Positions 20,797 to 32,581 of a stretch of 64,000 nt of DNA are shown in pieces; within the stretch, counting starts at the first letter, position 1, and each line of letters opens with the position of its first letter. The translations under genes were made by a program, and so were the position numbers. The stretch is from Typha latifolia (lineage: Eukaryota; Streptophyta; Magnoliopsida; Poales; Typhaceae), in NCBI GenBank assembly GCA_019914945.1, contig CM034106.1:3410001-3474000 (forward strand). Direction: 5' to 3'. Below the pieces are notes generated by a model that worked only from the letters and a program-made list of their open reading frames with translations, was not told where the DNA came from and searched no databases.

Positions 20797-23050
20797 TCGT
20801 CTGGCTCGACAATAGTGTTTATGCCTGCTAGCTCCTATCAGTTCCCCTATTCGAGTAAAAGAGAGGGTGCTCAAGTTTGGATGGCTCCATGCCCTTTCGA
20901 CCAAAGAGGAAACCTCCATGGCTGCCAGCCATGGAGTACCCCTCTCCTTACTGTTGACCACCTCGGTCGATGGTTTAGTCACTCGAGATCGCACTACTCA
21001 CCTCATTGAAAGTTGTGGTATAGTATTCTTTCCTTTTCTAGTCAACTACCCACACAATTAATTAAACATCCTTACAACTTTAAGAGGACGGGTAGCTCGA
21101 TTGTCGACGATGATGATCACTAACAACAGCACCCTCATTCAACCCCTCTTTGTTTTATTATCCAGGAAGAAGATAGTGAGAAGGGTGGGGGTTGGATCAA
21201 ACCCACACCTAGCTCTCTATGGGCTATAAGGTGGGCTATAAGGTGGGCCGCAGCCCACACCCATAGCCAGCTGTGGAGTGGACCCTTGAGCCTAGTCCAC
21301 CTCTTTATTTTAGTCCTCATTCACTTTTGAAATAATAAAAATTCTTCTTCCATTAAAAAAAATATTTATTCCAAAATGACAATTAAACATCAAAATAAGT
21401 CATATTTCAAAATAGAAATGCTATTTATCAAAATTACATCTTAGACACACTAACCCAATTACAAATTTATCCTTAATTTAATAATAACTTTTCTTAAATA
21501 TCTTATTATTATTTATCACTCCTCTCTACTCCTCCACTCTTATCATATTTTTTTATTTTACACTAACTAAATAAATTTAACTTAAACAACTTAAATACTA
21601 AGAATTTAATATTTCATAAAAATAAGCACATTTTAAAAAGTATTATTATTATTATTAAATATTATTTTAATTATATATAATTAAATATAAATATAAATAT
21701 CATAAATCTTAATGATATGTTATTTAATTAATAGAATATTTTTATGAATGATCTTATTATAAAAAAAATAACATCAAAATATATATTAATAAACTAATAT
21801 TTTATCAAATTAAATATTTACTTATAGATAAAATATATGTTTACTATTTAAACTATGTATAGCCTAATTAAATCTTTATTTCCTTAAATGATAAAATAAG
21901 AAATTTGGGTATAAAAAATTTATATAATATTATTAATAATTTCATGTTTTAATTAAAACAAAAAATCTATTTTCCATGTAGTATAAAATTTTGTACTTTT
22001 CAACTATAAAAATATTCTAATCTACTACTAAAAGTTATTTGCTAAATATAATAATTCTTGTAGTGATGGCTATGACAAAAATTGTATGATAGAAGACATT
22101 GTACCACTTGTACATATTGTTACTTAGTTAAGTCCCGACTAGGTAGTGCCCTCCACTCATTCTGCTCGGGGTTAAGGATGGAGTGTATTATATAGTACTT
22201 ATCTAATTAGTGGTCTACACTTGAGATTACTAACCTGTGTAGCATTCACGTGATCACACTATCTTATTTGGATACCAAACTATGATGATAGTAGAAAGAC
22301 AGTTTCGGGGTATGGTTATAACTCTAGCAGTACTTGATAGCATAGGGTTAGATTGAGCTATGTACTCATATTCCTGTTGTATGTGATAGTTGTGTGTGAT
22401 AATTATGCTACATGTAATAGTTCTGCTATGTGCAATGATTTACTAGAGCTGTGATGATGAAGATGGAATCTATGCTTATGGTTGGGGTCCTTAAGTGAAT
22501 CGATGGCAACAACTGATCATATGCAACATTGTCAAGCATGCATGGATGATATTAGTGCTAAATTAATATTTCTCCTCATTTTTATGTTTGCTACATCTGA
22601 ATTATGGCTTTGTATGAATATGTTGAGATATAATCATCTATGACTCTATGTGACCTTATCTTGATGAAATGAGGAATATATTTAACTTGTGATTTTAGAG
22701 GTGTGTGTTTTAGCTCTAGTCCTCTCACAGAGTTAAATTTGTATGTATTATGAAGAGAACTTCTATATATGTCTCAGTGTTAAGCTTTAGTAGAGGATGA
22801 TCTTAAAGCACCAAAAGAGTTGAACTGAGTCTACATCGCTACCACCACAATACATGAAGAGTTTGAGGCATGATCTGTACCGACATACTAACTATGAACT
22901 AGGCGTGGAGATAATCTATTCATAGAGTAGTTAATCAAGATATATTTCGAGCAAGAGACGTGAGTTTTAATAGTTAGATTACGAATTGTCTACATGGTTG
23001 TAAATACTTGTTTCTACAAAAATATGATATAGATTGATCCAATTTAGGCG
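20797..23050 (+). repeat. 3' LTR of lineage G, right part (end uncertain)
   Basis: Continues 15064-15542 after element A. The part 22100-22700 matches the long LTR at 38860-39270 (a GACTAGGTAGTGCCCTCCACTC-like block, then GGGGTTAAGGATGGAGTG). A short hairpin GTGGGCCGCAGCCCAC near 21242-21257 resembles the hairpin array of that LTR. 21340-22070 is very AT-rich without coding potential and may be a separate small insertion. The right end is not defined. Confidence 0.5.
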
Positions 23051-24336
23051 AATTTATAATTTTTTTTGTCCCAATGCACTAAGAGGTTTTTGATATTAAA
23101 ATTTATTTTATTGCATTTGTTGTGCTTTTACTTTTTCTGCCCTCACTCAGCTTTTCATCTTCTACTCTTACTTTGATTTTCTCTTACTAACCTTAATTCG
23201 GTTTTCATCGTTAGAGTAGTATTCTGGATTCTATCTTAAACTCTATTTTATTTTTCAAAGTTCAATTCTTATTCAGTTTTTTTAAACCTAATAAATTCTA
23301 AACCAATTCAAATTTGGTTTTGGACTTTTAACTTAGTCATTTATGTTTTATATATCTAAAGTTAGTTAAAGGCCACTTAGTTAGCGGAGAGTTCAGAATC
23401 ATGCTTAATGCTTGTGATTGCTCGAAGGATATCTACAGAGTTTGTAATACTTATCAGCAGTGTGACCACCAAGTAACCTTCTTCATGCCTGATCTGATCA
23501 AGGATGATAGGTGAGATTACCTCTACTAACCAATGCGGTGGAGTCAAGGTTGAGAGTCGGGGCAAGATATCTCATTATTTCTTCCTCTTGTATTACAAGA
23601 GCAAACACTTTGTTAATAAGTGGCAATGGATCCATGAGAAGGATTTGGCCAGATATATTATAGAGAATGAGAGTAGTTGAGGCCTACTAAAAAATGGAGA
23701 CATATATACTCCAGCTGTTGGTAGTCTACTACTCTTCAAGAGCATCACAAGAATAATCAAACTAGAGGAAAATTAAGCAACTCATCCCAATTTCAACTTG
23801 GTAAAATGAGTACTCACTGAGTTTTAGCTTTGCATGAGAGAGTAAACCACTGATACTATAATAGATAATTAGTTGACCTAAAAGTTTAAGCAGATAAATA
23901 ATGGACCAATAATTTACATCATGTCTTTAGCTTGTTCTCTCAAATGCAACTCTTAATACCGCATGTAAAATAATTATTAATAAAAAGATGAGCGTCCGTA
24001 CTGCAAATAAATAATTTATTAAATATCAACATTAATATCTAGAAGGGGAAATAAATCCATAACATTTATTAGACTAACAATATCCATACCATTGAGCAAG
24101 CTAATCAAATGCACAATCTTGGACCAATTTGTACTTTTTTTCTAATTAGACGCAATTTTTAAACATTTAAGAGAGCTAGACGCAGTAACACCCAATCCAA
24201 CTGCGTGAATTTATCACGTGTAATGATTGGGATCATATGCTTTATATCGACAGCTTGTAAACAGTTGTCGATATCATCATGTCGAAAAAGACCTCCATAA
24301 ATTAATTGTAGCTTGCACCTCACAAACCCAATTATA
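23051..24336. other. Unassigned region
   Basis: No recognised gene. 23380-23760 has an in-frame-looking but stop-broken stretch on the plus strand with a QWIHEKDLARYIIENESS segment. I cannot assign a family. The rest is AT-rich. Confidence 0.3.
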
Positions 24337-24514
24337 ATGGATTTGTTTGGTTGTGGAAAAAAAAATTAAAATTGAAATAAAATGAGCAGTTATTCTTTAG
24401 CTGATAGAAAGGTATCAGTGCTGAAATAAAAATATAAAGTAAGATTATGTTTAGTTGTGATAATTAGAATAAGAGAAACCTGTGACCAATTGACCTTATT
24501 ATCATTTTCTAGTT
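24337..24514. mobile_element. Possible MITE, left half (split by C1)
   Basis: TTTGTTTGGTTGTGGAA at the left resembles, inverted, CGTCCAATCAAACGCCC at the right side of C1 (32900-32925). If real, C1 inserted in a small DNA transposon. The match is short and imperfect. Confidence 0.25.
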
Positions 24515-24519
24515 AAATG
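24515..24519. other. Target-site duplication of C1, left
   Basis: AAATG, repeated at 32577-32581. Confidence 0.9.
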
Positions 24520-25443
24520 TGAAAACCCCTAGAAAAAAGTATGTATCTAAATACTAGGCAATGATATCACTCGTTCGCTTAAATAAAAGTCCGTAGAAAT
24601 ATTAAGAACGAAAGCAGAGATGAACGCCAAGATTTTATCGTGGAAAAATCCAAACGGGAAAAAACCACAGATCCAAACTCGTATCAAAACCAATCATTAG
24701 AATAGTAGCAGTTACAAGACTGACTCACAAAACAACCCGTCGATGCAAACGACTTTATTCTTCTCAGTCTTGCTCGCTAGAACCCACGATTCACTGCTTC
24801 TCGTGATTGAAATCTAACCTCAGTAACCCTTAAGACGAAAGATTAACTTTTGTAGATAAGTGAAACCTTGTTAGTTGAAGAACTGATATAGCCTCAAAAA
24901 GTCTCCTTCAATAATGCTTCTTCAACCACCCTAAAGATAAGGCATCACAATCCTTATATATGATCTCCAAGATAGAGCCAAATCCAAGTCTTATCCGTAC
25001 TCACGAAAGTTCAATTTTATCAAACTTCGTTAGTGCGTTCAAACGCGGCCCGGGTGCGTTCGAACGGCATGACTTGAACTCAGGTGCGTTCGAACGCGAC
25101 AACTTGAATTCTTCAGGTTGCGTTTGAACGCGTTTGTGAACGCAGCTCTCGGTCTGTGTGAACGCAGTACCCGCGTTCGAACGCGTTTGTGAACGTGGCT
25201 CTCTTTGTGTGTGAATGTAGTACCCGCGTTCGAACGCGTTTGTGAACACGGCTCTCTGTCTGTGTGAACGCAGTACCCGCGTTCGAACGCGTTTGTGAAC
25301 GCGATGTGAACTCGACGTCTTTTCTCCAATAATCTTGCAATTCTTCAAACCAGAGATATTCTAGACTTGTGTAAAGCTCATATACATGAAAAAATACACT
25401 TAGAATATTTTGTACACAATTGCCAACAAATAAAAATATAACA
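24520..25443 (-). repeat. 3' LTR of C1
   Basis: The minus strand runs TGTTATATTTTTATTTG...CCCCTAGGGG-like end TTTTCA. Palindromes 25033-25300, TATA box (CATATATAAGG reversed) near 24954-24962. Confidence 0.9.
25033..25300. promoter_or_regulatory. TTCGAA palindrome cluster, C1 3' LTR
   Basis: About ten copies. The part 25130-25300 is a tandem array of a roughly 65-base unit (CGCGTTCGAACGCG, TTTGTGAACG, GGCTCTC, GTGTGAACGCAGTAC). Confidence 0.75.
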
Positions 25444-25456
25444 ATCTCCCCCTTTG
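25444..25456 (-). other. Polypurine tract of C1
   Basis: The minus strand reads AAAGGGGGAGAT directly before the 3' LTR. It is the plus-strand primer of reverse transcription. Confidence 0.85.
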
Positions 25457-25800
25457 GCAATTTGTGACAAAACACATAGTTTACAAGATATTACAAAGAC
25501 TTCAAATTGAGCAATCAACAAGACTAGAATATTTTGCACATCAATCCCTGCAAATAAACATATACCAATCCAAGATCAAGTGAAAATAACTTGAAATGAA
25601 TAAACAATCCAAACACAAGTTATCAATGGAGCATAAGTTCAAAAGTACTTAAATAGACAAAGTTTACAATTTCTCCAAGCAAAGTTATAAGCAAGATTAG
25701 AAAGACAGAAAGACTCTAATAAACTCCCCCTATTACCATGCTCCCCCTACACACCTAGACACCTAGACACTCTCCCCTATTTTGCCACAAATGCCAAAGA

Positions 25801-26850
25801 CTAGGAACTCGGAGGAAACTTACGCTGAAGAATCGTCAACACAGAGTCAAGGACTGTCCCCTGACGAGCTTGCTCAGCTCGTAAATCATTCACAGCCGAA
25901 TGGAGATCCTGCACTTGAGTACTAAACTGATCAAAACGGTCAGAGTACTGTGGTAACTCCCCCTCAGAATGAGATGTGTCACCGTTAGAGCTATCATCAG
26001 AACTATCGAGGTGCGACAAGCGACCAGCGGTGGAAAATGACGGCTTGAGAGGAGACAACTGGTCGTGAGCTTGACTCCGCTTAAGTGTAATTCAATCCAA
26101 CGGTTTGTGCGAAGTAAGGGAAGGTTCCGAAGCATCCGCACGCACCCCACTCTGAGTGCACAAATTTGTAATAAAGATGCCAAATGGTAACCCCTCACGA
26201 GGTGCTTCTTTCTGGGCAGCTATGAGAATCGAGTCATAGATCACCGCAGCCAAATCAACAGAGACTCCAGTTAACATTGCATGAAGAAGGAATGCACGAT
26301 CCAGACTAATACTGGAATGTCGAGACTTGGGGGTGACGTTGTACAGACAAAGCAGGTGAAGCATGCGAGCCACAGGTGTCAGCTTCGCATGCGGCATCAT
26401 GTTTCCCTTCCAACATTCCCCTTTGATCAGTACAGTGCCAACATATTCATCGACATCAGGAAGTGGAGCAAACGTGGGGTACTAGAACTCACCATCAAGA
26501 AGACGAAGTTCAGCGCGAATAACATTTGAGTCCAAGTATATAGACACCCCACGAACAGTAGAACGAATATAGCGTTCTAAAACCGTGGCATTACAAAAAA
26601 ATTCCCGAACAACTTCCACATAAGCAGTCCCGCTCATCCGACACACCGATAACCATCCTCGCTCAGTAAATATCTGTTCTATCCCCAAAGTAGAAAAATT
26701 GGAAATGACCACGGGTTGTTCATAGATAACAGGATGGGTCCCAAAATTATGTTTGTATCTCCCGGCAGCCGTTGAAGTAGAAAACTTTGGAGCCGAAGTA
26801 GGTGAGGAAGGCGGCCTAGGTTTCTTGGAAATTGCAGCTTTTCTAGGCAT
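25801..26850 (-). pseudogene. ORF3 of C1: plant-transposon-protein domain plus coiled coil
   Basis: 349 codons from ATG 26850 with two stops: TAG near 26482 (CAG in the relatives) and TGA near 26090 (TGG in C2). An N-terminal basic/Ser-Pro region comes first. Residues about 60-220 resemble the 'putative plant transposon protein' domain (FTERGWLSVCRM...YVEVVREFF, TVRGVSIYLDS, LHLLCLYNV, LLHAMLTGVSVDLAAVIYDSI). A Ser/Asp-rich linker follows, then a C-terminal heptad stretch (FSTQVQDLHSAVNDLRAEQ). There is no signal peptide and no clear membrane segment, so an envelope role is not supported. Location after RNase H matches the extra ORF of Sireviruses. Confidence 0.75.
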
Positions 26851-26851
26851 T

Positions 26852-27110
26852 CTTGAGAAAGAAACAAGATGCAAGATTCAATACATGCCCAAAACAAACA
26901 AAAAGATAGCAAGAAAAAAAATCCAAGAAATCATGAAGGCCCTAAATGAAATCCATCATCCACTTGAAAACACTAAGATATCACGTTCAATCACACAAGA
27001 AACATCAAGATAGTAACTTTAACGTGATCAAAACTCGAAAACGCACGAAATCAATCAAGATCAAGAGACTTAATTGAATAAAAAATAGGAAAATTGATGG
27101 ATGATCATAC
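26852..27110 (-). other. Probable intron in the ORF3 leader (C1)
   Basis: The minus strand has GCGAG|GTATGATC at 27110 and a pyrimidine tract TTGTTTCTTTCTCAAG ending at 26852, one base before the ATG. Both sites are kept in C2 and C4. Confidence 0.5.
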
Positions 27111-27284
27111 CTCGCAAAAGTGAAGAAAAACTAGAAAATTCGGCCGAAAGATGCTAGATCCGGAGGAGAACGACCCTTTAAAAGGGTTTGTAGTGAGAAA
27201 TTTGATGAAAAATACCAAGATCTTCAAGATTTGAGAGGGAGAAAATGAAGGGTTTCTAGGGTTTGGAAGATGGAAGATGAAAAC

Positions 27285-27400
27285 CCTTGGGTTCTGACGC
27301 AATATATAAAGAATCCTTCAGTGCGTTCGAACGCACTAGTCTACGCGTTCGAACGCGCTAGTCACCGCGTTCGAACTCAAAAATTTGCATTCGAACGCCC
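27285..27400 (-). promoter_or_regulatory. Internal promoter-like region of ORF3 (C1)
   Basis: Palindromes at 27318-27390, including AGTGCGTTCGAACGCACT (27319-27336). A TTTATATATT box follows at 27300-27310, then a leader rich in pyrimidines and AAACCCTAG on the minus strand. It is arranged like the LTR promoters. Confidence 0.6.
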
Positions 27401-28432
27401 TCTCTTTTTAAGTAAAAAATCTAAGAAAAAATCAAAAAATCTTTTTGGAGATGCACCTCTAAAAATTCAAAATAGATTCAAGACATATAATATGACAATC
27501 AAATGAAATAAGTCATACACAGATCAATCAAATCATCAAAAGCATATTATAATCAATTCTAATGCATCACTCAAAATTAAATTAATCTTGATTGATCATA
27601 ACAATATACATATGCAAGGTGAGCATAGATAACATGAAACATTCTTGTTAAATAAACTTTCATATTTAAACAATGATACAACACAATAGTCAAACCAATT
27701 TAGTATTTAAATTTGCACTTTTCGACTTATTCTCCATAACTGAAACAGAATTTTTTTCGTAATATTTTTTATACATAAGCCATATAGGTGCAATGATGGC
27801 TTTCACACATGAGTAGGTAGCCCTTTTCTTGTGGTACATATCGAACAATGTGCAAGAAGATATTCACAAACATCATAAATTTTATTTAATTTGCAAGCAA
27901 TATACTGAGTCAAACTGGACTCTAAATAAGATGGCTTTCACACAAACTCATTGTAGCCTTTTTCATTGATATTTTATGAACACATTTGTGATGACTAAGC
28001 ATGAGATCAAACTGTGCAAATCAAGGTCAATAGTGAGCTATTTAAAAGGAATTTCATGATGTCATGCTGACTCAAGAATATACACATGTTATGGGTGCAT
28101 TAATTTCAGTATAATTATCATAGAATAAATCAGAAATGATACAATATACTACAAAATGATAAAATTGACTATAATAACTCATAATCAAGAGAAAAATCAT
28201 ATTTATATGTTAAGAGTATATTATTGAATCTAGGAGTGCATCAATTTTTTTTTATAACAAAAACTCTCGACAAATCTGAAACTAAAACCAAAGAAAATTT
28301 CAGAGTAAAGAAAACCTATAAAAAAATGAAAAGAACTAATAAAAATGAAACATGCAAACCAAAACACGCAAACCAAAATAAAAATCAATCCAAAGCACAA
28401 ATCCCTAAAGAAGTACGAAGATACTCAAATAT
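27401..28432 (-). other. Spacer between RNase H and ORF3 promoter (C1)
   Basis: AT-rich and non-coding. A paired sequence TGGCTTTCACACA occurs at 27795 and 27930 in similar contexts (CATAAGCCATATAGGTGCAATG and AAGATGGC). Its counterpart in C4 is 60150-61130, so the spacer is conserved within the family. Confidence 0.6.
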
Positions 28433-30117
28433 CTATAAATCCAACGGTTTTGTGAATAGATCACCCAACTGTTTCTCCGTCTCAACATGTTCTAGTGCTA
28501 TTGTTTTGTCTTTAACTAACTCGCGTATAAAATGATGTTGGATATCAATATGTTTTGTACGCGAGTGTTGAACATAATTTTTCGATATATTAATAGCACT
28601 CATGTTGTCACAATAAAGCACCATAGTATCTTGTTCAATGCCGTAATATTTGACCATCTATTTCATCCATAGTAACTGAGAATAATAACTTCCCGCTGCA
28701 ATGTACTCAGCTTCCGCAGTAGATAAATATATCGAGTTTTGTTTCTTACTATGCCAAGCAACTAGATTGTTTCCTATATAAAAACATCCACTTGAGTTAC
28801 TTTTTCTATCATCACATAAACCTGCCCAATCAGAATCCGTGTATCTAGATATGATAGCTCCCGAGTCATACATAAACCAGATACCTAAGTCAATTGTGCC
28901 ACCGACATATTTTATGATATGTTTCACAGCAAACAAATGTGTCTCCTTAGGTTCAAACTAAAACCTAGCACACACTTCGACACTAAATGCAATGTCTGGT
29001 CTACTAGCAGTTAAGTACAAAAGACTACCAATCATGCTCCTATACAGTGTCTGATCGACACTTTTTCCTTAAATATCCTTAGCTAGTTTGGTAGTTGTAC
29101 TCATAGGAGTTCTAGCATGTTTTGCATTTTCTAAACCGAATTTAGTCACAAGATCCTTAGCATACTTGGTTTGAGCGATAAATATCCCTCTTTCCAACTG
29201 AGTAATTTGAAGTCCCAAAAAGAACTTCAACTCACCCATCATGCTCATCTCAAAATGACTATGCATAAGATCTGCAAACTCCTTAGCTAATGATCGACTC
29301 GTTGCCCCGAAGACAATGTCATCCACATAAATTTATGCCACAACTAAATTCTTGTTTGACCGTCTAATAAACAATGTCTTGTTCACTCCCCCTCGAGTGA
29401 ACCCCGCATCTACTAAAAAGGTGGTCAACTTCTCATATCAAGCTCTTGGAGCTTGGTTTAGCCCGTAAAGGGCCTTTTTCAGTTTAAACACATGAGAAGG
29501 AAATTTTTGATTTTCGAACCCTTTCGGTTGTTCTACATAAACATCTTCATTTAGAGTACTATTCAAGAAAGCACTTTTCACATCCATTTGAAATAATTTA
29601 AATTTTAAGTGATAGGCAATAGCAAGCAGTATACGAATAGATTCTAATCTAGCAACAGGAGCAAATGTCTCATCAAAATCTATACCCTCAACCTGAGTAT
29701 ATCTCTATGCTACGAGTCTAGCTTTATTTCGAACTATATTGCCATGTTCATCTCTTTTATTCTTGTAAATCTATTTTGTTCCAATGACGTTCACATTCTT
29801 AGGTCTAGGAACTAAATACCAAATATCATTCCTAGAAAATTGCTCTAATTCCTCATGCATAGCATTAACCCAAGAATCGTCTAACAATACTTCCTTCACA
29901 TTTTTAGGTTCAAAAGAAGATGTATAACAAGTAAATGATACCTCACTTTGGATTTGTCATCTTGTCTTAATTGGTTCATTTACGTCTCCAATCACTTGTG
30001 ACAGTGGATGATCTAATTTCACTCTGGTAGATGGTTCCGGTACGTTGCAGTCATTTTTGTTCATTTCAACTTTGTTCTCATCTTGATTCTCAATTTCCAG
30101 ATCAAGCTCTTTTCCTA
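28433..30117 (-). pseudogene. Copia RT and RNase H (C1)
   Basis: On the minus strand the RT begins near 29990 (EPIKT-like linker, VKEVLLDDSWVNAMHEELEQF, then WYLVPRPKNV). Palm motifs lead to YVDDIVFGATS (29320-29345) and FFLGLQITQLERGIFIAQTKYAKDL. RNase H (28433-28936) has YTDSDWAGLCDDRKS, STAEAEYIAA and [14 protein letters not shown], so all acidic residues are present. Stops include TAA just before YVDD (CAA in C4) and others in the N-terminal half. Confidence 0.9.
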
Positions 30118-30608
30118 TTGCTTTGAAAATGCGGTCGATAACCTCAAGTTATCTTCATTTTGTATACCTGCAGAAACAAAAACAGTTTTATTATTATTTG
30201 AATTACTAGAGTATCCAATACCATACCTGTCTTTTCTAGAAATCTGAGCTTTTAAAATCTCGTCTAGTTTGTTCTTCCCTTTTAGAAATGTCACTTCCTT
30301 ATGCAGTCGCTCTAATTCAATTTTATCAGTCTTCATTTTATTTTTCGCATTGTCAAGTTGTTCAGAAAGGTCTTTGACACGTTCAAGTTCCAATTTGTAC
30401 TTCTCCTCAAATTAAATTCTTTCAAGTTCGATAACCTTGAGTCGTTGAAGTTGTCTAAGATTACTTTTCTTGGGTTTAAACGACTCCAGGTACAGGTCAT
30501 TATATGCCTTTTGAATTTCAGATTCATCTTCTTAAGCTGGTAACATATCTTGATCATCTGTACTATTAGTATCAACAACGAAATCAATATTGAGTAGAGA
30601 AGAGGCAA
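30115..30608 (-). pseudogene. Gag-pol linker with coiled coil (C1)
   Basis: Leucine/glutamate/lysine-rich stretch (ELERVKDLSEQLDNAKNKM and KIELERLHKEVTFLKGKN), frameshifted near 30410. The region ends abruptly near 30117, where it passes into the sequence before RT. Protease and integrase are missing. C4 keeps them at the same place. Confidence 0.75.
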
Positions 30609-30950
30609 AAGCTACAAAGTTTTCTTCGTCTTTTCCAGAATCATCATCAGATTCATCTGAGTCATCCCAAATAACTTTCATAGCTTTACCCTTCTTCTTA
30701 AGGCGATTAGGGCTTTCTTGTGCTATATTTCCAAAACCAGAACATTCAAAGCATCAAACTTTATTCTCAGAATTCTTAATTTTCTGTTTGACACCGTTGT
30801 TGCTCACACCTGTGTTCGAACTTGTAGTATTTTTCTTTTTCACAAAGGCTTTGCTTTTCTCAAGTTTTTCAGCATTCAACTTGTGTGGCTTCCGAAAGAA
30901 TTTATTAAACTTTTTGACGAACATGGCCAACATCTCAACATCTAAATCAC
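30609..30950 (-). pseudogene. Gag C-terminal zinc-knuckle region (C1)
   Basis: In a frame different from gag the minus strand has a decayed CCHC knuckle (FECSGFGNIAQES near 30715-30755: H to N and last C to S), then an acidic DDSDESDDDS stretch. Confidence 0.6.
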
Positions 30951-30951
30951 C

Positions 30952-31659
30952 TTAATCATCAAACTCCTCTATACTTTGTTCAACTATGGATAGGGCAATC
31001 CCTTTGGACTTCCTCGGTTTTAAAAGGCTGAACTCAAAAGTTTGTAGATTTCCTACCAATTGTCTAACTTTCATAGAATCGATGTCCTTACTTTTCTCAA
31101 TAGTTGTAACTTTTGCCTGAAACCTCTCTGGAAGAGACCTAAGGATCTTACGTACAATTCTGTTTTCAGGAATTTTCTCTCTTAGGTTGAAACTGGAGTT
31201 GACTATATCACTCAGCTTTGCATAGAACTCATCAAATGTCTCATTCTCCTCCATACGTAGAGTATCAAAACTAGTAGTCAACCTCTGATGTTTAGAAAGT
31301 TTTACAGCCATAGTTCCTTCGTGAGTAGTTTCTAAAATCGTCCAAGCTTCTTTTGCTATCTCACAAGTAGAGATTCTTCTAAATTCTTCTAACGAAACAC
31401 AACTAAAAATTGCATTTATTGCCTTGCTATTCCATCCAACTTTTTCATAGTCTGACCTATCCCATGACTCTATCAGTTTATCAGCAAGTTTATCATCCAC
31501 CATGTACATTGGTGGACTCCAACTGTTCACAACGGCAAACCATACTCGTTCATCTATAGACTTCAAGTAAGCTCTCATCCTAGCTTTCCAATATCCATAA
31601 TTTGAACCATCTAGGATAGGAGGTCTAATAGATGATGGTCCATCTCTATGAAAATCCAT
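30952..31659 (-). pseudogene. Copia gag (C1)
   Basis: 235 codons from ATG 31659, 35 bases from the primer site. Contains LDGSNYGYWKARMRAYLKSI, the W..L...EG/THEGT region and the LPERFQAKVTTIEKSKDI block of the UBN2 retrotransposon gag family. It ends at a TGA/TAA near 30952 before the zinc knuckle, in a region where C2 is also open. Gag itself looks intact over 235 residues. It is marked pseudogene because the gag-pol frame is broken. Confidence 0.85.
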
Positions 31660-31693
31660 GCCTATCTAATCTCTCTCAAAGGTGAGAGAACCT

Positions 31694-31705
31694 GCTCTGA
31701 TACCA
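31694..31705 (-). other. Primer-binding site of C1
   Basis: The minus strand reads TGGTATCAGAGC two bases inside the LTR. Confidence 0.9.
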
Positions 31706-31707
31706 AT

Positions 31708-32576
31708 TGAAAAACCCCTAGACACAAGTATGTATCTAAATACTAGGCAATGATATCACTCGTTCATTTAAGTAAAAGTACGTAGAAATATTAAGAACGA
31801 AAGCAGAGATGAACGCCAAGATTTTAATGTGGAAAAACCCAAACGGAAAAAACCACGGATCAAAACTCGAATCAAAACCAATCACTAGAATAGTAGCAGT
31901 TACAAGACTGACTCACAAAACAACCTGTCAATTCAAACGATTTTGTTCTTCTCAGTCTTACTTGCTAGAACCCACGATTCACTGCTTCTCGTGATTGAAA
32001 TCCAACCTCAGTAACCCTTGAGATTGATCTTTCGTCTAGATAGCTCTTAAGACGAAAGATTAACTTTTTAATGATGAGTGGAACCTTGTTAGTTGAAAAA
32101 CCGGTGTAGCCTCTAGAAGTCTCCTTCAATAATGCTTCTTCAACCACCCTCAAGATAGGGCATCACAATCCTTATATATGATCTCCAAGATAGAACCAAA
32201 TCCAAGTCTTATCCGTACTCACGAAAGTCCAATTTTATCAAACTTCGTTGGTGTGTTCGAACGGCATGACTTGAACTCAGGTGCATTCGAACGGGCCCGA
32301 GTGCGTTCGAACGCGACAACTTGAATTCTTCAGGTTGCGTTCGAACGCGTTTGTGAACGCAGCTCTCGGTCCGTGTGAACGCAGTACCCGCATTCGAATG
32401 CGTTTGTGAACGCGGCTCTCTCTGTGTGTGAACGCGGTGTGAACTCGACGGCTTTTGTCCAATAATTTTGCAATTCTTCAAACCAGAGATATTCTAGACT
32501 TGTGCAAAGCTCATATACATGAAAAAATACACTTAGAATATTTTGTACACAATTGCCAACAAATAAAAATCTAACA
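31708..32576 (-). repeat. 5' LTR of C1
   Basis: 869 bp. Palindromes 32245-32440, TATA box TATATAAGG (minus strand) near 32170-32179, then the leader. Compared with the 3' LTR it lacks part of the 65-base tandem palindrome array, which explains most of the length difference. Confidence 0.9.
32245..32440. promoter_or_regulatory. TTCGAA palindrome cluster, C1 5' LTR
   Basis: Six to eight palindromes or decayed forms (GCATTCGAATGC, for example), about 65 bp upstream of the TATA box. Confidence 0.75.
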
Positions 32577-32581
32577 AAATG
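32577..32581. other. Target-site duplication of C1, right
   Basis: AAATG, identical to 24515-24519. Confidence 0.9.

Larger units (their letters stand above)
24520..32576 (-). mobile_element. Complete Sirevirus-type Ty1/copia element C1 lacking protease-integrase
   Basis: 8057 bp with LTRs of 924 and 869 bp, target duplication AAATG, an initiator-tRNA primer site and a polypurine tract. Order on the minus strand: gag, coiled coil, (deletion), RT, RNase H, spacer, ORF3. Gag type (ILDGSNYGYWKARMRAYLKSID), the AAAGGGGGAGATTGT polypurine/LTR border and a third ORF are Sirevirus features. Stops in gag-end, RT and ORF3 make it inactive. Confidence 0.9.

Noticed and set aside
25033..25300. Repeat-spacer pattern resembling a CRISPR array
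   Set aside because: Repeats are palindromic promoter sites with varied spacing inside an LTR of a eukaryotic retrotransposon; no cas genes.
25801..26850. ORF3 as a retroviral envelope glycoprotein
   Set aside because: No signal peptide, no clear membrane segment and no cleavage site seen; the domain resembles a plant transposon protein instead.
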